Positions 43,655 through 57,721 are shown, counted from the stretch's first letter. The stretch is 64,000 nucleotides of DNA from Cognatundibacterium rugosum (GCF_014284365.1 NZ_JACOGG010000008.1:1-64000); one strand, 5' to 3'. Numbers and translations are program-made. The notes: generated from the letters alone by a model not told the origin.

Positions 43655-44640
43655 GTAAAGCTAAGCAAAACGAACAACGCGGGCTGAATAAAACACAGAG
43701 CCATATTAAACAGCTGACCGCATTGGCGCTGGCGGCCTTGGCACCGCTGGCGGTGCAGGCGCAAGTGCTGGCGGATGCGCCAGACTGGCAGGAAATGCAG
43801 CAGGTAGTACGTAATGGTAAGCAGCAACTGCAGCTGAATATAGAAAATGACAGCCTGTTGCTGAACCGCGATGACCGCTTTTATACCAGTGGCATTCATT
43901 TTCAGCAGTCGTTTGCTGTGGCAGATCAGTTGCTTCAGACTGAGTATGGCTGGCGACTTGGACAGGATTTGTATACCGCTTCTGATATCAAACTCAAGCC
44001 TGAGCAAATTCCTGTACCGGATCATCCTTATGCGGGTTGGCTGTATGGCGGCTTTTTCAAGACCAGTGCCTATGCTACGGGTCGCAGTATCAGTTATGGC
44101 TTGGATATCGGTTGTCTGGGGCCTTGTGCCGGGGGTAAATGGACGCAGGAGCAACTGCATCATGTGATTAAACAGCCTCAACCGCAAGGCTGGAGTACTC
44201 AGTTGAAGAATGAATTCGGGCTGATGCTGCATGCGGCTTACGCACCGGGCCGTATGCTGCCGTGGTCAGGCATGGATCTGACACCGGCTGTGAAGGGGCG
44301 CTTTGGCAATATCATGACGGACGTGTCAGCTCAGTTGGAGTGGCGGGTCGGGCAGTTGAATTTGCTGCCAGCGCAGGATGCCAGCTATGGCTTTGCACGT
44401 ATCGAGCCTAAGTACACGGCTTACAATGCGACCGTGCAGGGTGGCTACTTTGCCCATCAGGCGAATGCGCTGCATGTTAAGCGTTGGGGTGGAGAGCTGG
44501 AGCTGGGTTATCGCTGGCAAAAAAACGGTTCTGGCTTACTGGTTTCGCTGGTGCGTCGTGCCAATGAGATAGAAGAGATTTCCAATGCTTACGGCGCGCA
44601 GAATTTTGTGAAGTTGCAATTTAGTTATGCTGTGAAGTGA
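43651..44640 (+). CDS. LpxR-like outer-membrane lipid A deacylase (DUF2219 family)
   Basis: 329 residues with an N-terminal signal (LALAALAPLAVQA) and a 12-strand barrel pattern ending in an aromatic/hydrophobic strand. The family block LNIENDSLLLNRDDRFYTSG, then DHPYAGWLYGGFF and the ELQLGYRW-like end match LpxR, which removes the 3'-acyloxyacyl group of lipid A. Active-site Asn-Asp and Ser/Thr positions are kept (ENDS; YTSG). Coupling to the hydrolase gene upstream suggests a joint envelope role, which is inference. Confidence 0.85.
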   Translation: MSKAKQNEQRGLNKTQSHIKQLTALALAALAPLAVQAQVLADAPDWQEMQQVVRNGKQQLQLNIENDSLLLNRDDRFYTSGIHFQQSFAVADQLLQTEYGWRLGQDLYTASDIKLKPEQIPVPDHPYAGWLYGGFFKTSAYATGRSISYGLDIGCLGPCAGGKWTQEQLHHVIKQPQPQGWSTQLKNEFGLMLHAAYAPGRMLPWSGMDLTPAVKGRFGNIMTDVSAQLEWRVGQLNLLPAQDASYGFARIEPKYTAYNATVQGGYFAHQANALHVKRWGGELELGYRWQKNGSGLLVSLVRRANEIEEISNAYGAQNFVKLQFSYAVK

Positions 44641-44864
44641 GCTGTAAAGTGAGCTGAAAAGCAGGTTGAACAAAAGCGTAAGCAGAAACTTAATTAAGGT
44701 TTAAACATAGATCTGAATAGTCAGCGTTGTTATTCAGCGCTGGCTGCGTTTTGGGGCTTAATTGCCGGGAGCCAGACCGGGCTTGCATCAGTAGCGTATC
44801 CTGGGATGGGTGAATAAAAAAGTGGCAGGATGTATGCGGGACTCGTCACCTTGAACAAGAGTGA

Positions 44865-46538
<1,674 letters not shown>

Positions 46539-46548
46539 GGAATTAAGC

Positions 46549-47403
46549 ATGAAATTATGTGGATATGATGTCGGTCTGGATCAGCCATTTTTTCTGATCG
46601 CGGGTCCTTGCGTAATCGAATCGGAACAAATGGCGCTCGATACTGCAGGCATCCTGCGTGATATGACCAAGGAACTTGGTATTCCTTTCATTTACAAATC
46701 CTCCTTCGATAAGGCGAACCGTTCTTCCGGGTCTTCTTTCCGTGGTCTGGGGATGGAAAAAGGGCTGGAAATACTCGCCAAAGTCAAACGCGAAATCGGC
46801 GTGCCGGTACTGACGGATATCCACTCCATTGAAGAGATCAAGCCGGTTGCGGCAGTGGTTGACGTGTTGCAGACGCCGGCTTTCCTGTCCCGTCAGACTG
46901 ACTTTATCGAGGCCTGTGGCCGTGCCGGTAAGCCGGTCAATATCAAAAAAGGCCAGTTCCTAGCGCCGCATGACATGGTTAATGTGATTGCCAAGGCACG
47001 CGCCGCAGCGCGTGCAGCAGGTCTGAATGAAGATAATTTCATGGCTTGTGAGCGTGGTGCTTCATTTGGTTACGGTAATCTGGTTTCCGATATGCGCTCA
47101 CTGGCAATCATGCGTGAGACTAATTGCCCGGTCGTGTTTGATGCGACCCATTCCGTGCAATTGCCGGGTGGGCAGGGTACTTCCTCGGGTGGCGAGCGCC
47201 AGTTCGTACCTGTGCTGGCACGCGCCGCAGTCGCGGTTGGTGTGGCTGGTCTGTTCATGGAGACCCATCCTGATCCGGCCAAGGCTTTGTGTGATGGTCC
47301 GAATGCCGTACCGCTGAACCGCATGAAAGAGTTGCTGTCCACACTGACGGATCTCGATCGTATCGTCAAGAAGAATGGATTCCTCGAATCCAGTTTTGCT
47401 TAA
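46549..47403 (+). CDS. kdsA: KDO-8-phosphate synthase, metal-dependent type
   Basis: Joins phosphoenolpyruvate and arabinose 5-phosphate in LPS core synthesis. 284 residues. [12 protein letters not shown] carries Cys21 where the E. coli enzyme has Asn, which marks the metal-dependent class. [33 protein letters not shown] and [18 protein letters not shown] follow. It is co-transcribed with pyrG. Confidence 0.97.
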   Translation: MKLCGYDVGLDQPFFLIAGPCVIESEQMALDTAGILRDMTKELGIPFIYKSSFDKANRSSGSSFRGLGMEKGLEILAKVKREIGVPVLTDIHSIEEIKPVAAVVDVLQTPAFLSRQTDFIEACGRAGKPVNIKKGQFLAPHDMVNVIAKARAAARAAGLNEDNFMACERGASFGYGNLVSDMRSLAIMRETNCPVVFDATHSVQLPGGQGTSSGGERQFVPVLARAAVAVGVAGLFMETHPDPAKALCDGPNAVPLNRMKELLSTLTDLDRIVKKNGFLESSFA

Positions 47404-47589
47404 TCATTGATGGGTGACACTCGCTGCTGTCGCTGATCATTGCGGCAGAAGTGAGATGGTCGTCTTGCTCCTGCTGCGTTAGTCTCCTGATGGCTTGCCT
47501 GTGACCGGCTGGCTGTGAATCTCAAGACCGCAATCCCGGATGCAAAACTTTTTATTTTGTACGCAATTTTGATCGTTTAGGAGATATAA

Positions 47590-48873
<1,284 letters not shown>

Positions 48874-48974
48874 TCTGCTATAGTCGGTCAATTCGTAGTC
48901 AGACAGTCAGTTGTTGTTTATTGGTGATACAGTGAAGTCGTGCCCCAATACTGGCAACTGCTGTACCTGACTAT

Positions 48975-48998
48975 AGGGGAACCAGGTTCCCCTTTTTT
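48975..48998 (+). terminator. Intrinsic terminator after eno
   Basis: AGGGGAACC and GGTTCCCCT (48975-48993) form a short-loop stem followed by a run of T. It lies 24 bases before ftsB, so ftsB may depend on read-through or its own start. Confidence 0.8.
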
Positions 48999-49021
48999 CT
49001 GTTTATTGTTAGTGAGTTGCT

Positions 49022-49399
49022 GTGCGTCTGATTGCAGTCGTTTTTTTGTTATTGCTGGCCGCCATACAGTACCCGCTTTGGCTGGGTAAAGGTGGCTGGT
49101 TGCGTGTATGGGAGCTGGAACGTCAGCTGACCCAGGCACAGGGCCGCAATGACAAATTGAAGGAGCGCAACAGCAAGCTGGAATCTGAAGTCATGGACCT
49201 CAAAACCGGTACCGATTCCGTCGAGGAGCGGGCGCGTTTTGAGTTGGGCATGATACGTAAAGATGAAATTTTTATTCAGGTGCTGGATCCGAACAGCACT
49301 TTGCCAGCACCCGCCACACCGGCTGCGCCTGCGGTATCGGCTAAAGCAGCGACGCCAGCCAAAATGCCAGCAACAACGCCGGCCAGGAAAAGCCGCTGA
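49022..49399 (+). CDS. ftsB: Cell division protein FtsB
   Basis: Divisome component forming the FtsQ-FtsB-FtsL complex. 125 residues from the GTG at 49022: a hydrophobic segment ([19 protein letters not shown]), a coiled coil (about 30-65, [19 protein letters not shown]) and the [18 protein letters not shown] block. The Ala/Pro/Thr-rich tail after about 85 is low complexity, a common betaproteobacterial variation. The eno-ftsB order is conserved. Confidence 0.93.
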   Translation: MRLIAVVFLLLLAAIQYPLWLGKGGWLRVWELERQLTQAQGRNDKLKERNSKLESEVMDLKTGTDSVEERARFELGMIRKDEIFIQVLDPNSTLPAPATPAAPAVSAKAATPAKMPATTPARKSR

Positions 49400-49512
49400 T
49401 TGTTCTTCACAGTCCCCCTCCGCTAAGCTAGTGCACCTGCCTGATTCCGCCTCAACTGTTGTTCCTCTGTTCCATTCATAAGAAAAAAACGCTTTACCTG
49501 AATTTATTTTAG

Positions 49513-49529
49513 GTTTAAAGTAATTTAAC
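49513..49529. promoter_or_regulatory. AT-rich imperfect palindrome upstream of the anthranilate operon
   Basis: GTTTAAA-N3-ATTTAAC lies 42 bases upstream of the ligase start. Five of seven arm positions pair. It could bind the MarR-type regulator of the cluster, but the match is weak and no family consensus is claimed. Confidence 0.3.
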
Positions 49530-49570
49530 TGTGTATTTTATGCAGCACATCTTTGAATGATGGAGGGGCT

Positions 49571-51244
49571 ATGGCAGATATCAGTGCACACCAGGCATTA
49601 CATCAAACTGCGCATCTGGATACATTTACGCATGCGCATTTACCACCTGCTGAGCTTTGGCCTGAGCGCAATTTCGCTCTGCCTGAACTGCAATACCCGG
49701 AACAATTCAACTGTGTCGATGCTTTTTTAGACAAGGCTCTCGATACACAGTTTGCCAACAAGCCCGCCATCCTGAGTACAGAATTGCGATGGACTTACGC
49801 AGAATTGCTGACCCAGGTGAATCGCATTGCGCATGTGCTGACCCAGGAACTGGGCGTACTGCCAGGCAATCGTGTGTTATTGCGCGGTACTAACCATGCG
49901 ATGCTGGCTGCGAGTTTTTTGGCAGTGCTGAAAGTTGGCGCGGTTGCCGTACCGACCATGCCTTTGCTGCGTGCTAAAGAGCTGGGTGTGATGATAGATA
50001 AAGCGCGTATCAGCCATGCGATTTGTGATTTCCATCTGAAAGCTGAGATGGAAGAGGCGCAGGCTATGCACCCAGAATTACGTCAGCTGATTTTTTATCG
50101 TGGCGGCGAACATAGTCTCGAAAGCCGTATGGCAACGATGCCTGCGGAATTCACCAGCTTTGCCAGCTATGCCGATGATGTGTGCCTGATCGGTTTCACC
50201 TCGGGGACCACCGGCACGCCTAAGGCCACCATGCATTTTCATCGCGATATGCTGGCTATTTGTGATTGCTTCCCGCGCTCAGTGTTAAACGTCAGGGAAA
50301 GCGATATTTTTATCGGTACGCCGCCGCTGGCATTTACCTTTGGGCTGGGTGGCTTGCTCTTATTCCCTTTGCGTTACGGCGCAACTACGGTGCTGTCAGA
50401 AAAACTGACACCGGAGACCTTGCTGCAAGCGATCATGCGTTATCAGGCCACGGTCTGTTTTACTGCACCGACTTTCTATCGTCAGATGGCGCTGCTGGCG
50501 AAAGATATGGATTTACGCTGTCTGCGCGAAACGGTATCGGCTGGCGAAATGCTGCCGATTTCCACACGTCAGGCATGGCAGGAGGCGACCGGATTGCGCA
50601 TGATCGATGGCATCGGTGCGACCGAGATGCTGCATATTTTTATCTCCGCTGCCGGCGACGAGGTCAGGCCAGGTGCGACCGGTAAGCCTGTGCGCGGTTA
50701 TCAGGCTTGTATATTGGACGCCGATGGGCAGGAAGTGCCGCCCGGTGTCGTCGGGCGGTTGGCAGTTAAAGGGCCGACTGGTTGTCGCTATCTGGCTGAT
50801 GAGCGTCAGCGCAATTACGTGTATCAGGGTTGGAATCTGACTGGTGATGCCTATGAAATGGATGGCGATGGCTATTTTTATTATCGGGCCCGCACCGACG
50901 ATATGATCATTTCAGCCGGATATAACATCGCCGGCCCCGAAGTGGAGGATGCGATTTTGCTGCACCCGGCTGTGGCTGAATGTGCAGTCATCGGCGTTGC
51001 TGACGAGCAGCGCGGTCAACTGGTCAAAGCCTTTATCGTATTGCGCGCCGGACAGGAGGCGTCTGAGCAGCTGGTCAAGGCGATTCAGGAATTTGTCAAA
51101 CAGTCGATCGCACCGTACAAATATCCGCGTGCCATCGAATTCCGCGCCAGCCTGCCACGTACCGAGACGGGTAAATTGCAGCGTTTCCGCCTGCGTGAAA
51201 CACCCGCAACGATACTGTCTGCAGCGCTTCAATCAGGTCTGTGA
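49571..51244 (+). CDS. abmG: 2-Aminobenzoate-CoA ligase
   Basis: Activates anthranilate to 2-aminobenzoyl-CoA with ATP. 557 residues from the ATG at 49571, which has GGAGG five bases upstream. The adenylate-forming motifs are FTSGTTGTPKATMHFH, IDGIGATEMLHIF, GDAYEMDGDGYFYYRARTDDMI and the C-terminal RTETGKLQRF lysine. The benzoate-CoA-ligase-like form and the next gene (aminobenzoyl-CoA monooxygenase/reductase) decide the substrate. The same gene pair is known from Azoarcus evansii. It is first in the operon. Confidence 0.85.
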   Translation: MADISAHQALHQTAHLDTFTHAHLPPAELWPERNFALPELQYPEQFNCVDAFLDKALDTQFANKPAILSTELRWTYAELLTQVNRIAHVLTQELGVLPGNRVLLRGTNHAMLAASFLAVLKVGAVAVPTMPLLRAKELGVMIDKARISHAICDFHLKAEMEEAQAMHPELRQLIFYRGGEHSLESRMATMPAEFTSFASYADDVCLIGFTSGTTGTPKATMHFHRDMLAICDCFPRSVLNVRESDIFIGTPPLAFTFGLGGLLLFPLRYGATTVLSEKLTPETLLQAIMRYQATVCFTAPTFYRQMALLAKDMDLRCLRETVSAGEMLPISTRQAWQEATGLRMIDGIGATEMLHIFISAAGDEVRPGATGKPVRGYQACILDADGQEVPPGVVGRLAVKGPTGCRYLADERQRNYVYQGWNLTGDAYEMDGDGYFYYRARTDDMIISAGYNIAGPEVEDAILLHPAVAECAVIGVADEQRGQLVKAFIVLRAGQEASEQLVKAIQEFVKQSIAPYKYPRAIEFRASLPRTETGKLQRFRLRETPATILSAALQSGL

Positions 51245-51256
51245 AAGGATGAGAGC

Positions 51257-53617
51257 ATGAATATTCTGTGTATAGGCGGTGGCCCGGCAGGTTTGTATTT
51301 CGCGCTGCTGATGAAAAAGCAAAGACCTGATGCCACGATTACGGTTGTGGAGCGCAATCAGCCTTACGACACCTTTGGCTGGGGCGTGGTATTTTCGGAC
51401 CAGACTTTGGGTAATCTGGAGCAGGCGGATGCCAAGACCGCCGCGCAGATACTGGCAGCCTTTAATCACTGGGACGATATAGCTGTGCATTTCAAAGGCC
51501 AGTTGGTCAGCTCCGGTGGTCATGGGTTTTGCGGCATAGGTCGTCAGCGTCTGCTGAATATTTTGCAGCATCGCTGTGAAGAGCTCGGCGTACAGCTGGT
51601 GTTTAATCAGGACGTTGAGGACGAGCAGGCGCTGGCACTGCAGTATCAGCCTGACCTGATCATTGCGGCAGATGGTTTGAACAGCCGCCTGCGCAGTAAA
51701 TATGCAGACGTTTTTCGCCCTGATATTGATACCCGGCGTTGTCGTTTTGTCTGGCTGGGTACTAAGCAACGTTTTCCGGCTTTTACTTTTGCGTTTGAAG
51801 AGACAGAGTTTGGCTGGTTTCAGGCCCATGCCTATCAATACGATGGTGAAACCTCGACCTTCATCGTGGAGACGCCGGAAGAAGTCTGGCTGCGTGCCGG
51901 GTTGGATCAGATGAGCCAGGAGCAGGCGATACAATTCTGCGAAAAGCTTTTTGCGCGCTATTTAGATGGCCATGCACTGATGTCGAATGCGCGCCATTTG
52001 CGTGGTTCTGCCAACTGGATCAAATTTCCACGCATCTTGTGTCAGCGCTGGGTACATCATTTGCAGATCGCACAAAAACGCGTACCGCTGGTATTGATGG
52101 GGGACGCTGCCCATACCGCGCATTTCTCTATCGGCTCCGGCACCAAACTGGCGCTGGAAGACGCGATAGAACTGGCGCAGAGCTTTGCAGCACAAGACAA
52201 TGCGGATCTGGAATCGGTGCTGACTCAGTATGAAAGCAAGCGCTCGGTGGAAGTGTTGAAGATACAAAGTGCCGCGCGCAATTCCATGGAATGGTTTGAA
52301 AGCGTGAGCCGCTATTCGCAACTGCAAGTACCACAATTTGCGTATTCCATGCTGACCCGCAGCCAGCGCCTGTCGCATGAAAACCTGCGTCTGCGCGACC
52401 CTGCCTATATCGCTGGACTTGAGCAGGATCTGGCGCAGCAAGCTTTTGCGGCTGCGGGTCTGCCTCTGCCGCAGACTGAGCGGCCAGTGCCGCCTATGCT
52501 GACGCCTTTCCGCTTACGTGAACTGGTACTGCCTAACCGCATCGTGGTATCGCCGATGGCGCAGTATTCGGCGCAGGACGGTGTGGTCGGAGATTACCAT
52601 TTGGTGCATTTGGGTAGCCGCGCGATGGGCGGTGCCGGACTGGTGATGGCAGAGATGACTTGCGTGTCGGCTGATGCGCGTATCACGCCAGCTTGCCCGG
52701 GGCTGTATGAGGATGCGCACATCGCTGCATGGCAGCGTGTGGTTGATTTCGTACATACACGGAGTAGCGCAAAGATCGGTGTGCAGCTTGGTCACGCCGG
52801 AGCCAAAGGTGCGACCCGGGTCGCCTGGGAAGGTATCGATCAGCCGCTGACCGAGGGCGGCTGGCCTTTGATCTCGGCATCAGAGCAGCAGTATCTGCCT
52901 GGCGTATCAGCCCTCGCGACGGCAGCGACGGCAGCGCAGTTACAGCAGGTCTTAAACGACTTTGTTTCAGCCACCCGGCGTGCGGATGCAGCCGGATTTG
53001 ACTGGCTGGAATTGCATTGCGCCCATGGCTATTTCTTATCCAGTTTTATTTCACCGCTGACCAATCAGCGCAGCGACCAGTATGGCGACAGCCTGGAGAA
53101 TCGCTGTCGCTACCCGCTGGAGGTATTCGCTGCGATGCGCGCGGTCTGGCCGGAAGCAAAGCCGCTGTCAGTGCGTATCAGTGCGCATGACTGGGTGCAG
53201 GGTGGAATTACACCTGATGATGCGGTACAGATTGCCCGCTTGTTCAAAGCGGCAGGTGCCGACCTGATAGACTGTTCTTCCGGTCAGGTTAGTAAGGCAG
53301 AAAAACCCGTATTTGGCCGCATGTACCAAACCCCGTTTGCAGACCGCATACGTAATGAGGCCGGTATCGCTACCATGGCGGTTGGCGCCATTACAGAAGC
53401 GGATCACGCCAACAGCATCATCGCAGCCGGTCGTGCGGATTTGTGTGCGATAGGCCGTCCGCACCTCACCGACCCCGCCTGGACCTTGCATGAAGCTGCC
53501 AAAATGGGATTCCGTGATATTACCTGGCCGCGTCAGTATCTGGCTGGAAAAGCCCAGCTGGAGCGCAATTTGCAACGTGAGCGCGCCGCTGAAGCGCCGG
53601 AGGCCCGTATCGTATGA
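51257..53617 (+). CDS. abmA: 2-Aminobenzoyl-CoA monooxygenase/reductase, fused
   Basis: A 786-residue two-domain flavoenzyme. The N-terminal half (about 1-375) is an FAD aromatic monooxygenase with [12 protein letters not shown] and [22 protein letters not shown]. The C-terminal half (about 410-770) is an old-yellow-enzyme-type reductase ([49 protein letters not shown]). The enzyme in Azoarcus evansii hydroxylates and then hydrogenates 2-aminobenzoyl-CoA to a non-aromatic oxo-cyclohexene-carboxyl-CoA. Salicylyl-CoA 5-hydroxylase has only the first half, so the fusion supports the anthranilate assignment. Confidence 0.9.
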   Translation: MNILCIGGGPAGLYFALLMKKQRPDATITVVERNQPYDTFGWGVVFSDQTLGNLEQADAKTAAQILAAFNHWDDIAVHFKGQLVSSGGHGFCGIGRQRLLNILQHRCEELGVQLVFNQDVEDEQALALQYQPDLIIAADGLNSRLRSKYADVFRPDIDTRRCRFVWLGTKQRFPAFTFAFEETEFGWFQAHAYQYDGETSTFIVETPEEVWLRAGLDQMSQEQAIQFCEKLFARYLDGHALMSNARHLRGSANWIKFPRILCQRWVHHLQIAQKRVPLVLMGDAAHTAHFSIGSGTKLALEDAIELAQSFAAQDNADLESVLTQYESKRSVEVLKIQSAARNSMEWFESVSRYSQLQVPQFAYSMLTRSQRLSHENLRLRDPAYIAGLEQDLAQQAFAAAGLPLPQTERPVPPMLTPFRLRELVLPNRIVVSPMAQYSAQDGVVGDYHLVHLGSRAMGGAGLVMAEMTCVSADARITPACPGLYEDAHIAAWQRVVDFVHTRSSAKIGVQLGHAGAKGATRVAWEGIDQPLTEGGWPLISASEQQYLPGVSALATAATAAQLQQVLNDFVSATRRADAAGFDWLELHCAHGYFLSSFISPLTNQRSDQYGDSLENRCRYPLEVFAAMRAVWPEAKPLSVRISAHDWVQGGITPDDAVQIARLFKAAGADLIDCSSGQVSKAEKPVFGRMYQTPFADRIRNEAGIATMAVGAITEADHANSIIAAGRADLCAIGRPHLTDPAWTLHEAAKMGFRDITWPRQYLAGKAQLERNLQRERAAEAPEARIV

Positions 53618-54417
53618 AGCCAGTTGAGGTATCCACCGCTGGCAGTCTGGCTGGCAAACATGCGCTGATTACTGGCGGCAGCCGTGGCATAGGCCGTGCC
53701 ATCAGTCTGGCACTGGCGCAGGCTGGTGTACGTGTGACTATCGCTGCCAGAAATGATGCAGGCTTACGGCAATGTGCTTCGGATATTGCAACGCTGACCG
53801 GGCAAAATGTGTACACGGTGCAGATGGATGTGTGCAGTGCTGAATCGGTCGCAGCCGGTGTTGACGCTGCGGTCAACGCGCAGGGCGCTGTCGATATCCT
53901 CATTAATAATGCGGGTCAAGCTGCTTCAGCGCCTGTGCTGGGCACAGATCAACAGCTATGGCAAAACATGCTGGATGTGAATCTGAGCAGCGCCTTTCTG
54001 TGTAGCCAGCAAGTCTTACCCAGCATGATGGAGGGGGGCTGGGGACGTATCGTCAATATCGCCAGTACTGCTGGCTTGAAGGCGTATCCTTACGTCAGTG
54101 CCTATGTCGCAGCCAAGCATGGACTGATCGGCTATACCCGTGCAGTCGCGTTGGAAATCGCACGTTCCGGCGTCACGGTCAACGCGGTTTGTCCTGGCTT
54201 TACCGATACCGCAATCGTCGATGCGGCGATACACAATATCGTAGAGAAAACGGGCCGCAGCGCTGAGCAGGCGCGCGATAGTCTGGCACAACATAATCCG
54301 CAGCGTCGCCTGATCCAGCCCGAAGAAGTTGCGCGCTGCGTGCTGTGGTTGTGTGAGCCAGCTGCGTCAGCGATGACAGGGCAGTCTATCACCGTCGCCG
54401 GTGGTGAATGGATGTAA
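53614..54417 (+). CDS. Short-chain dehydrogenase, probable hydroxyacyl-CoA dehydrogenase of the pathway
   Basis: 267 residues of the SDR fold: cofactor motif [12 protein letters not shown] near 25, NNAG, and the catalytic Ser in NIASTAG with YVAAK. It overlaps the monooxygenase gene by four bases, so it belongs to the operon. By analogy with abmB-type enzymes it would oxidise or reduce the CoA-bound cyclic hydroxy/oxo intermediate; this is inferred from context. Confidence 0.85.
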   Translation: MKPVEVSTAGSLAGKHALITGGSRGIGRAISLALAQAGVRVTIAARNDAGLRQCASDIATLTGQNVYTVQMDVCSAESVAAGVDAAVNAQGAVDILINNAGQAASAPVLGTDQQLWQNMLDVNLSSAFLCSQQVLPSMMEGGWGRIVNIASTAGLKAYPYVSAYVAAKHGLIGYTRAVALEIARSGVTVNAVCPGFTDTAIVDAAIHNIVEKTGRSAEQARDSLAQHNPQRRLIQPEEVARCVLWLCEPAASAMTGQSITVAGGEWM

Positions 54418-54552
54418 CTACTGATGAAAAGCGTGAACTTGTGCTGAGCATTACGGTCTGTTCTGGATGGTGGTATGGTGACTGACCGTGAAGTTCAGTA
54501 AGCATAAAAAACGCAAATAAGCGTAAATAAGCTTCAGTGTAAAAGGATATCA

Positions 54553-55035
54553 ATGAGTGAGAGTCAGCAAGCAGTGACCGATATAGAAACCCGGCTAACA
54601 GTGGACGATCATCAGTCCTTGCGTTTGTGGTTGCGTATGCTGTCCTGTAGTAACCGCATCGAAAACGAAATCCGCGTGCGGCTGCGCGCCGAATTTGGCA
54701 TTACCTTGCCGCGCTTTGATTTAATGGCGCAGCTGGAGCGTTATCCCGATGGTCTGCGTATGGGGGAGTTGTCGCGCCGTATGATGGTCACTGGCGGCAA
54801 TGTAACCGGCATTACCGATCAGCTGGAGCAGGAGGGTTTGGTGCAGCGTGTGATTGATACCAGTGACCGCCGCGCTTACAGCGTGCGCCTGACGCCTGCA
54901 GGACGCAAGGTGTTCAGCAAGATGGCCGCTGTGCATGAGGAATGGATCGCTGAATTACTGGGCGGTCTGCCTGCACCAGACAGGAGTCAGCTCTACACCT
55001 TGTTGTCACGCCTGAAGCAGCAACTGCCGTCCTGA
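54553..55035 (+). CDS. MarR-family regulator of the pathway
   Basis: 160 residues. The winged helix spans about 40-115, with LPRFDLMAQLERYPDGLRMGELSRRMMV, GNVTGITDQLEQEGLVQR and the wing DTSDRRAYSVRLT. It sits inside the catabolic cluster 135 bases after the dehydrogenase gene, so it may have its own promoter. MarR proteins of aromatic pathways often respond to CoA esters; here that is inference. SD AAAGGA is present. Confidence 0.85.
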   Translation: MSESQQAVTDIETRLTVDDHQSLRLWLRMLSCSNRIENEIRVRLRAEFGITLPRFDLMAQLERYPDGLRMGELSRRMMVTGGNVTGITDQLEQEGLVQRVIDTSDRRAYSVRLTPAGRKVFSKMAAVHEEWIAELLGGLPAPDRSQLYTLLSRLKQQLPS

Positions 55036-55132
55036 TCGTCAGGATAGTCATGAACGCAATACGATCACAACAAGATGGCGACATAAAGGCTGCACTTGAA
55101 ACGCAGCAGCCTGGATTTTTAGAAGGATAAGC

Positions 55133-55987
55133 ATGAAATATTTACCCGGCCATCCCCATCAGTTACCCGCAGGCCGTAGCCAGCTGGCGGATTATGAGGC
55201 TACGCATTTCTACTTTGAAGTGGCAGATCAGGTAGCAACCATCATTCTGAACCGGCCTGAACGCAAGAACCCGCTGACCTTTGAATCCTATGCTGAATTG
55301 CGCGATTTATTCCGTGCTCTGGCCTATGCCGATGACGTGAAAGCGGTGGTGCTGACAGGTGCAGGACATAATTTTTGTTCTGGCGGCGACGTGCATGAAA
55401 TTATCGGACCGCTCACAGAATTAGATATGCCGGGCTTGCTGGCTTTTACACGCATGACTGGCGATCTGGTCAAAGCCATTCGTGCCTGCCCTCAACCTGT
55501 GATTGCTGCGGTAGACGGTGTTTGTGCGGGTGCAGGCGCGATACTCGCGATGTGTTCCGATATCCGTTTCTCTACCAGCCGTAGCAAGACCGCGTTTCTA
55601 TTCACGCGTGTCGGGCTGGCCGGTTGTGATATGGGAGCCTGCTCCATCCTGCCACGTTTAATCGGCCAGGGGCGGGCCGCAGATTTATTGTATAGCGGTC
55701 GTGTGATGACAGCAGAAGAGGGCGAGCGCTGGGGCTTCTATAACCGGCTGGTGCCGGATGATGACTTGCTCATTGAGGCGCAAGGTTATGCGCGCATGCT
55801 GGCCAGTGGCCCTGCATTTGCGCACAGCATGACAAAAAACATGCTGCAGCAGGAATGGAATATGAGTATCGATCAGGCGATAGAAGCCGAAGCGCAGGCG
55901 CAGGCGATTTGCATGATGACCAATGACTTTCACCGCGCTTATCACGCCTTTGTCGCCAAACAAAAACCGGAATTCGAAGGGGATTGA
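55133..55987 (+). CDS. Enoyl-CoA hydratase/isomerase-family protein
   Basis: 284 residues of the crotonase fold. [15 protein letters not shown] and [17 protein letters not shown] form the oxyanion and CoA sites. The second active-site loop reads [20 protein letters not shown] instead of the Glu-containing loop of canonical hydratases, so the reaction may be ring opening or hydration of an unusual substrate. SD AGAAGGA. It ends four bases before the acyl-CoA dehydrogenase start. Confidence 0.88.
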   Translation: MKYLPGHPHQLPAGRSQLADYEATHFYFEVADQVATIILNRPERKNPLTFESYAELRDLFRALAYADDVKAVVLTGAGHNFCSGGDVHEIIGPLTELDMPGLLAFTRMTGDLVKAIRACPQPVIAAVDGVCAGAGAILAMCSDIRFSTSRSKTAFLFTRVGLAGCDMGACSILPRLIGQGRAADLLYSGRVMTAEEGERWGFYNRLVPDDDLLIEAQGYARMLASGPAFAHSMTKNMLQQEWNMSIDQAIEAEAQAQAICMMTNDFHRAYHAFVAKQKPEFEGD

Positions 55988-55991
55988 CGCT

Positions 55992-57239
55992 ATGAGTCAA
56001 ACGAACAGGACGACGCTGTTACAAGACAGCGCCTATCTGGAATGGCCATTTTTTGAAGCAAGGCATGGGCAATTGCAGCAATCATTGGATAGCTGGGCAG
56101 CGCAACACTTGCTGCATCCTGCGCATGAACCGGCGCAGGTGGGGGCCAGTTGTCGCGCATTGGTCAGCCAATTGGGGCAGGCAGGCTGGTTGCGGCATGC
56201 AGTCGGTGGCAGGCAATGGGGGGGGCTGCAGGATGTGATTGACACCCGTGCGATTTGCCTGATACGCGAAACCCTGGCCCGCCATGAAGGCCTGGCCGAT
56301 TTCGCGTTTGCGATGCAAGGCCTGGGTTCCGGCGCGATCAGCCTGTTTGGCAGCGCAGAGCAACAGGCACGCTATCTGCCAGGCGTGGTCAGTGGTGCTG
56401 CGATTGCAGCGTTTGCCTTGTCTGAACCTGAGGCTGGCTCCGATGTCGCTGCCATGCAATGCAGTGCTGTGCCAGATGGTACAGACTACGTACTCAATGG
56501 TGAGAAAACCTGGATCTCGAATGGTGGCATCGCCGACTTTTACACCGTGTTCGTACGAACCGGAGAAGCGCCGGGCGCGCGTGGTATCAGTGCCTTTATC
56601 GTCGATGCCGATACGCCGGGTTTTTCTGTCGTTGAACAGATTGATGTGATCGCGCCGCATCCGCTGGCACGCATCCGTTTTGAGAATTGCCGCATCCCAG
56701 CCAGTCAGCGCATAGCTGAAGCCGGGCAGGGTTTTAAAGTCGCGATGGCCACGCTGGATGTATTCCGCACTTCAGTGGCGGCGGCTGCTCTGGGTTTTGC
56801 ACGCTGCGCACTGCAGGAAGCCCTGCAACGCAGCACCACTCGTAAGATGTTTGGCCAGACCCTGGCAGACTTTCAGCTTACGCAAGCCAAACTGGCGCAG
56901 ATGGCGATGGCGATAGACAGTTCCGCCTTGTTAATTTACCGCGCTGCATGGCAACGTGATCAGGGTAAGAAAGTGACCAAAGAAGCCGCGATGGCAAAGT
57001 ATGTCGCCACTGAATCGGCGCAGCAGGTCATCGATATGGCAGTGCAGATGTTTGGCGGCATGGGTGTGGTCAGTCAGGTTAAGGTAGAAAGCCTGTACCG
57101 TGAAATCCGCGCGCTGCGCATTTACGAAGGTGCGAGCGAAGTGCAGCAACTGATTATTGCACGCGAAATGCTCAAAGAATTCAGTGCTGCGCAGTCAGTG
57201 CAGCAACAGCAGGAACAACAAACAAGGCAGGAGGCATAA
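55992..57239 (+). CDS. Acyl-CoA dehydrogenase of the pathway
   Basis: 415 residues from the ATG at 55992; the longer frame overlaps the hydratase gene. FAD/CoA motifs are [12 protein letters not shown] and [14 protein letters not shown], and the C-terminal catalytic segment is [18 protein letters not shown]. It probably oxidises the cyclic or opened acyl-CoA intermediate. It overlaps the Rid-family gene by one base. Confidence 0.9.
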   Translation: MSQTNRTTLLQDSAYLEWPFFEARHGQLQQSLDSWAAQHLLHPAHEPAQVGASCRALVSQLGQAGWLRHAVGGRQWGGLQDVIDTRAICLIRETLARHEGLADFAFAMQGLGSGAISLFGSAEQQARYLPGVVSGAAIAAFALSEPEAGSDVAAMQCSAVPDGTDYVLNGEKTWISNGGIADFYTVFVRTGEAPGARGISAFIVDADTPGFSVVEQIDVIAPHPLARIRFENCRIPASQRIAEAGQGFKVAMATLDVFRTSVAAAALGFARCALQEALQRSTTRKMFGQTLADFQLTQAKLAQMAMAIDSSALLIYRAAWQRDQGKKVTKEAAMAKYVATESAQQVIDMAVQMFGGMGVVSQVKVESLYREIRALRIYEGASEVQQLIIAREMLKEFSAAQSVQQQQEQQTRQEA

Positions 57240-57631
57240 TGGAAATACTGCAACCACCGGATTGGGCCAGACCTCGCGGTTATGCCAATGGCATTGCTGC
57301 CAGCGGCAGATTGGTTTTTGTGAGTGGCATGATAGGCTGGGATGGGCAGGGCGTCTTCCATACCGATGATTTTGCGGGACAGGTCAGACAGACCTTGGCC
57401 AATATCGTCGCCGTGCTGGCAGAGGCCAAGGCTCGCCCAGAACATATCGTCCGCATGACCTGGTATGTAGTCGACAAAGCGGAATATGTGGCGGCTTATA
57501 AAGATATCGGTGTGGTGTATCGCGAATTGATCGGCAGTCATTTTCCTGCCATGACCGCGGTACAGGTAGCAGCCTTAATCGAAGACCGCGCCAAAGTCGA
57601 AATCGAAGTCACCGCCGTGGTTCCCGAATAA
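57239..57631 (+). CDS. Rid-family (YjgF/YER057c/UK114) protein lacking the RidA arginine
   Basis: 130 residues with the Rid fold (SGRLVFVSGMIGWDGQG; QTLANIVAVLAEAKARPEHIVRMTWYVVD; EVTAV end). Where RidA has Pro-Ala-Arg-Ser carrying the substrate-binding arginine, this reads Pro-Ala-Met-Thr, so it belongs with Rid subgroups lacking R105. Pathway intermediates of anthranilate are enamines, so a deaminase or protective role is attractive but unproved. It is last in the compact operon. Confidence 0.85.
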   Translation: MEILQPPDWARPRGYANGIAASGRLVFVSGMIGWDGQGVFHTDDFAGQVRQTLANIVAVLAEAKARPEHIVRMTWYVVDKAEYVAAYKDIGVVYRELIGSHFPAMTAVQVAALIEDRAKVEIEVTAVVPE

Positions 57632-57721
57632 ATTCTGGCATTCGGGGCTGAAATCCATCAGATATCCGTCACTTATCGCGACTTAGCAGGCGGGGAAAAT
57701 GCGCGCTTGGCTTATACTATG

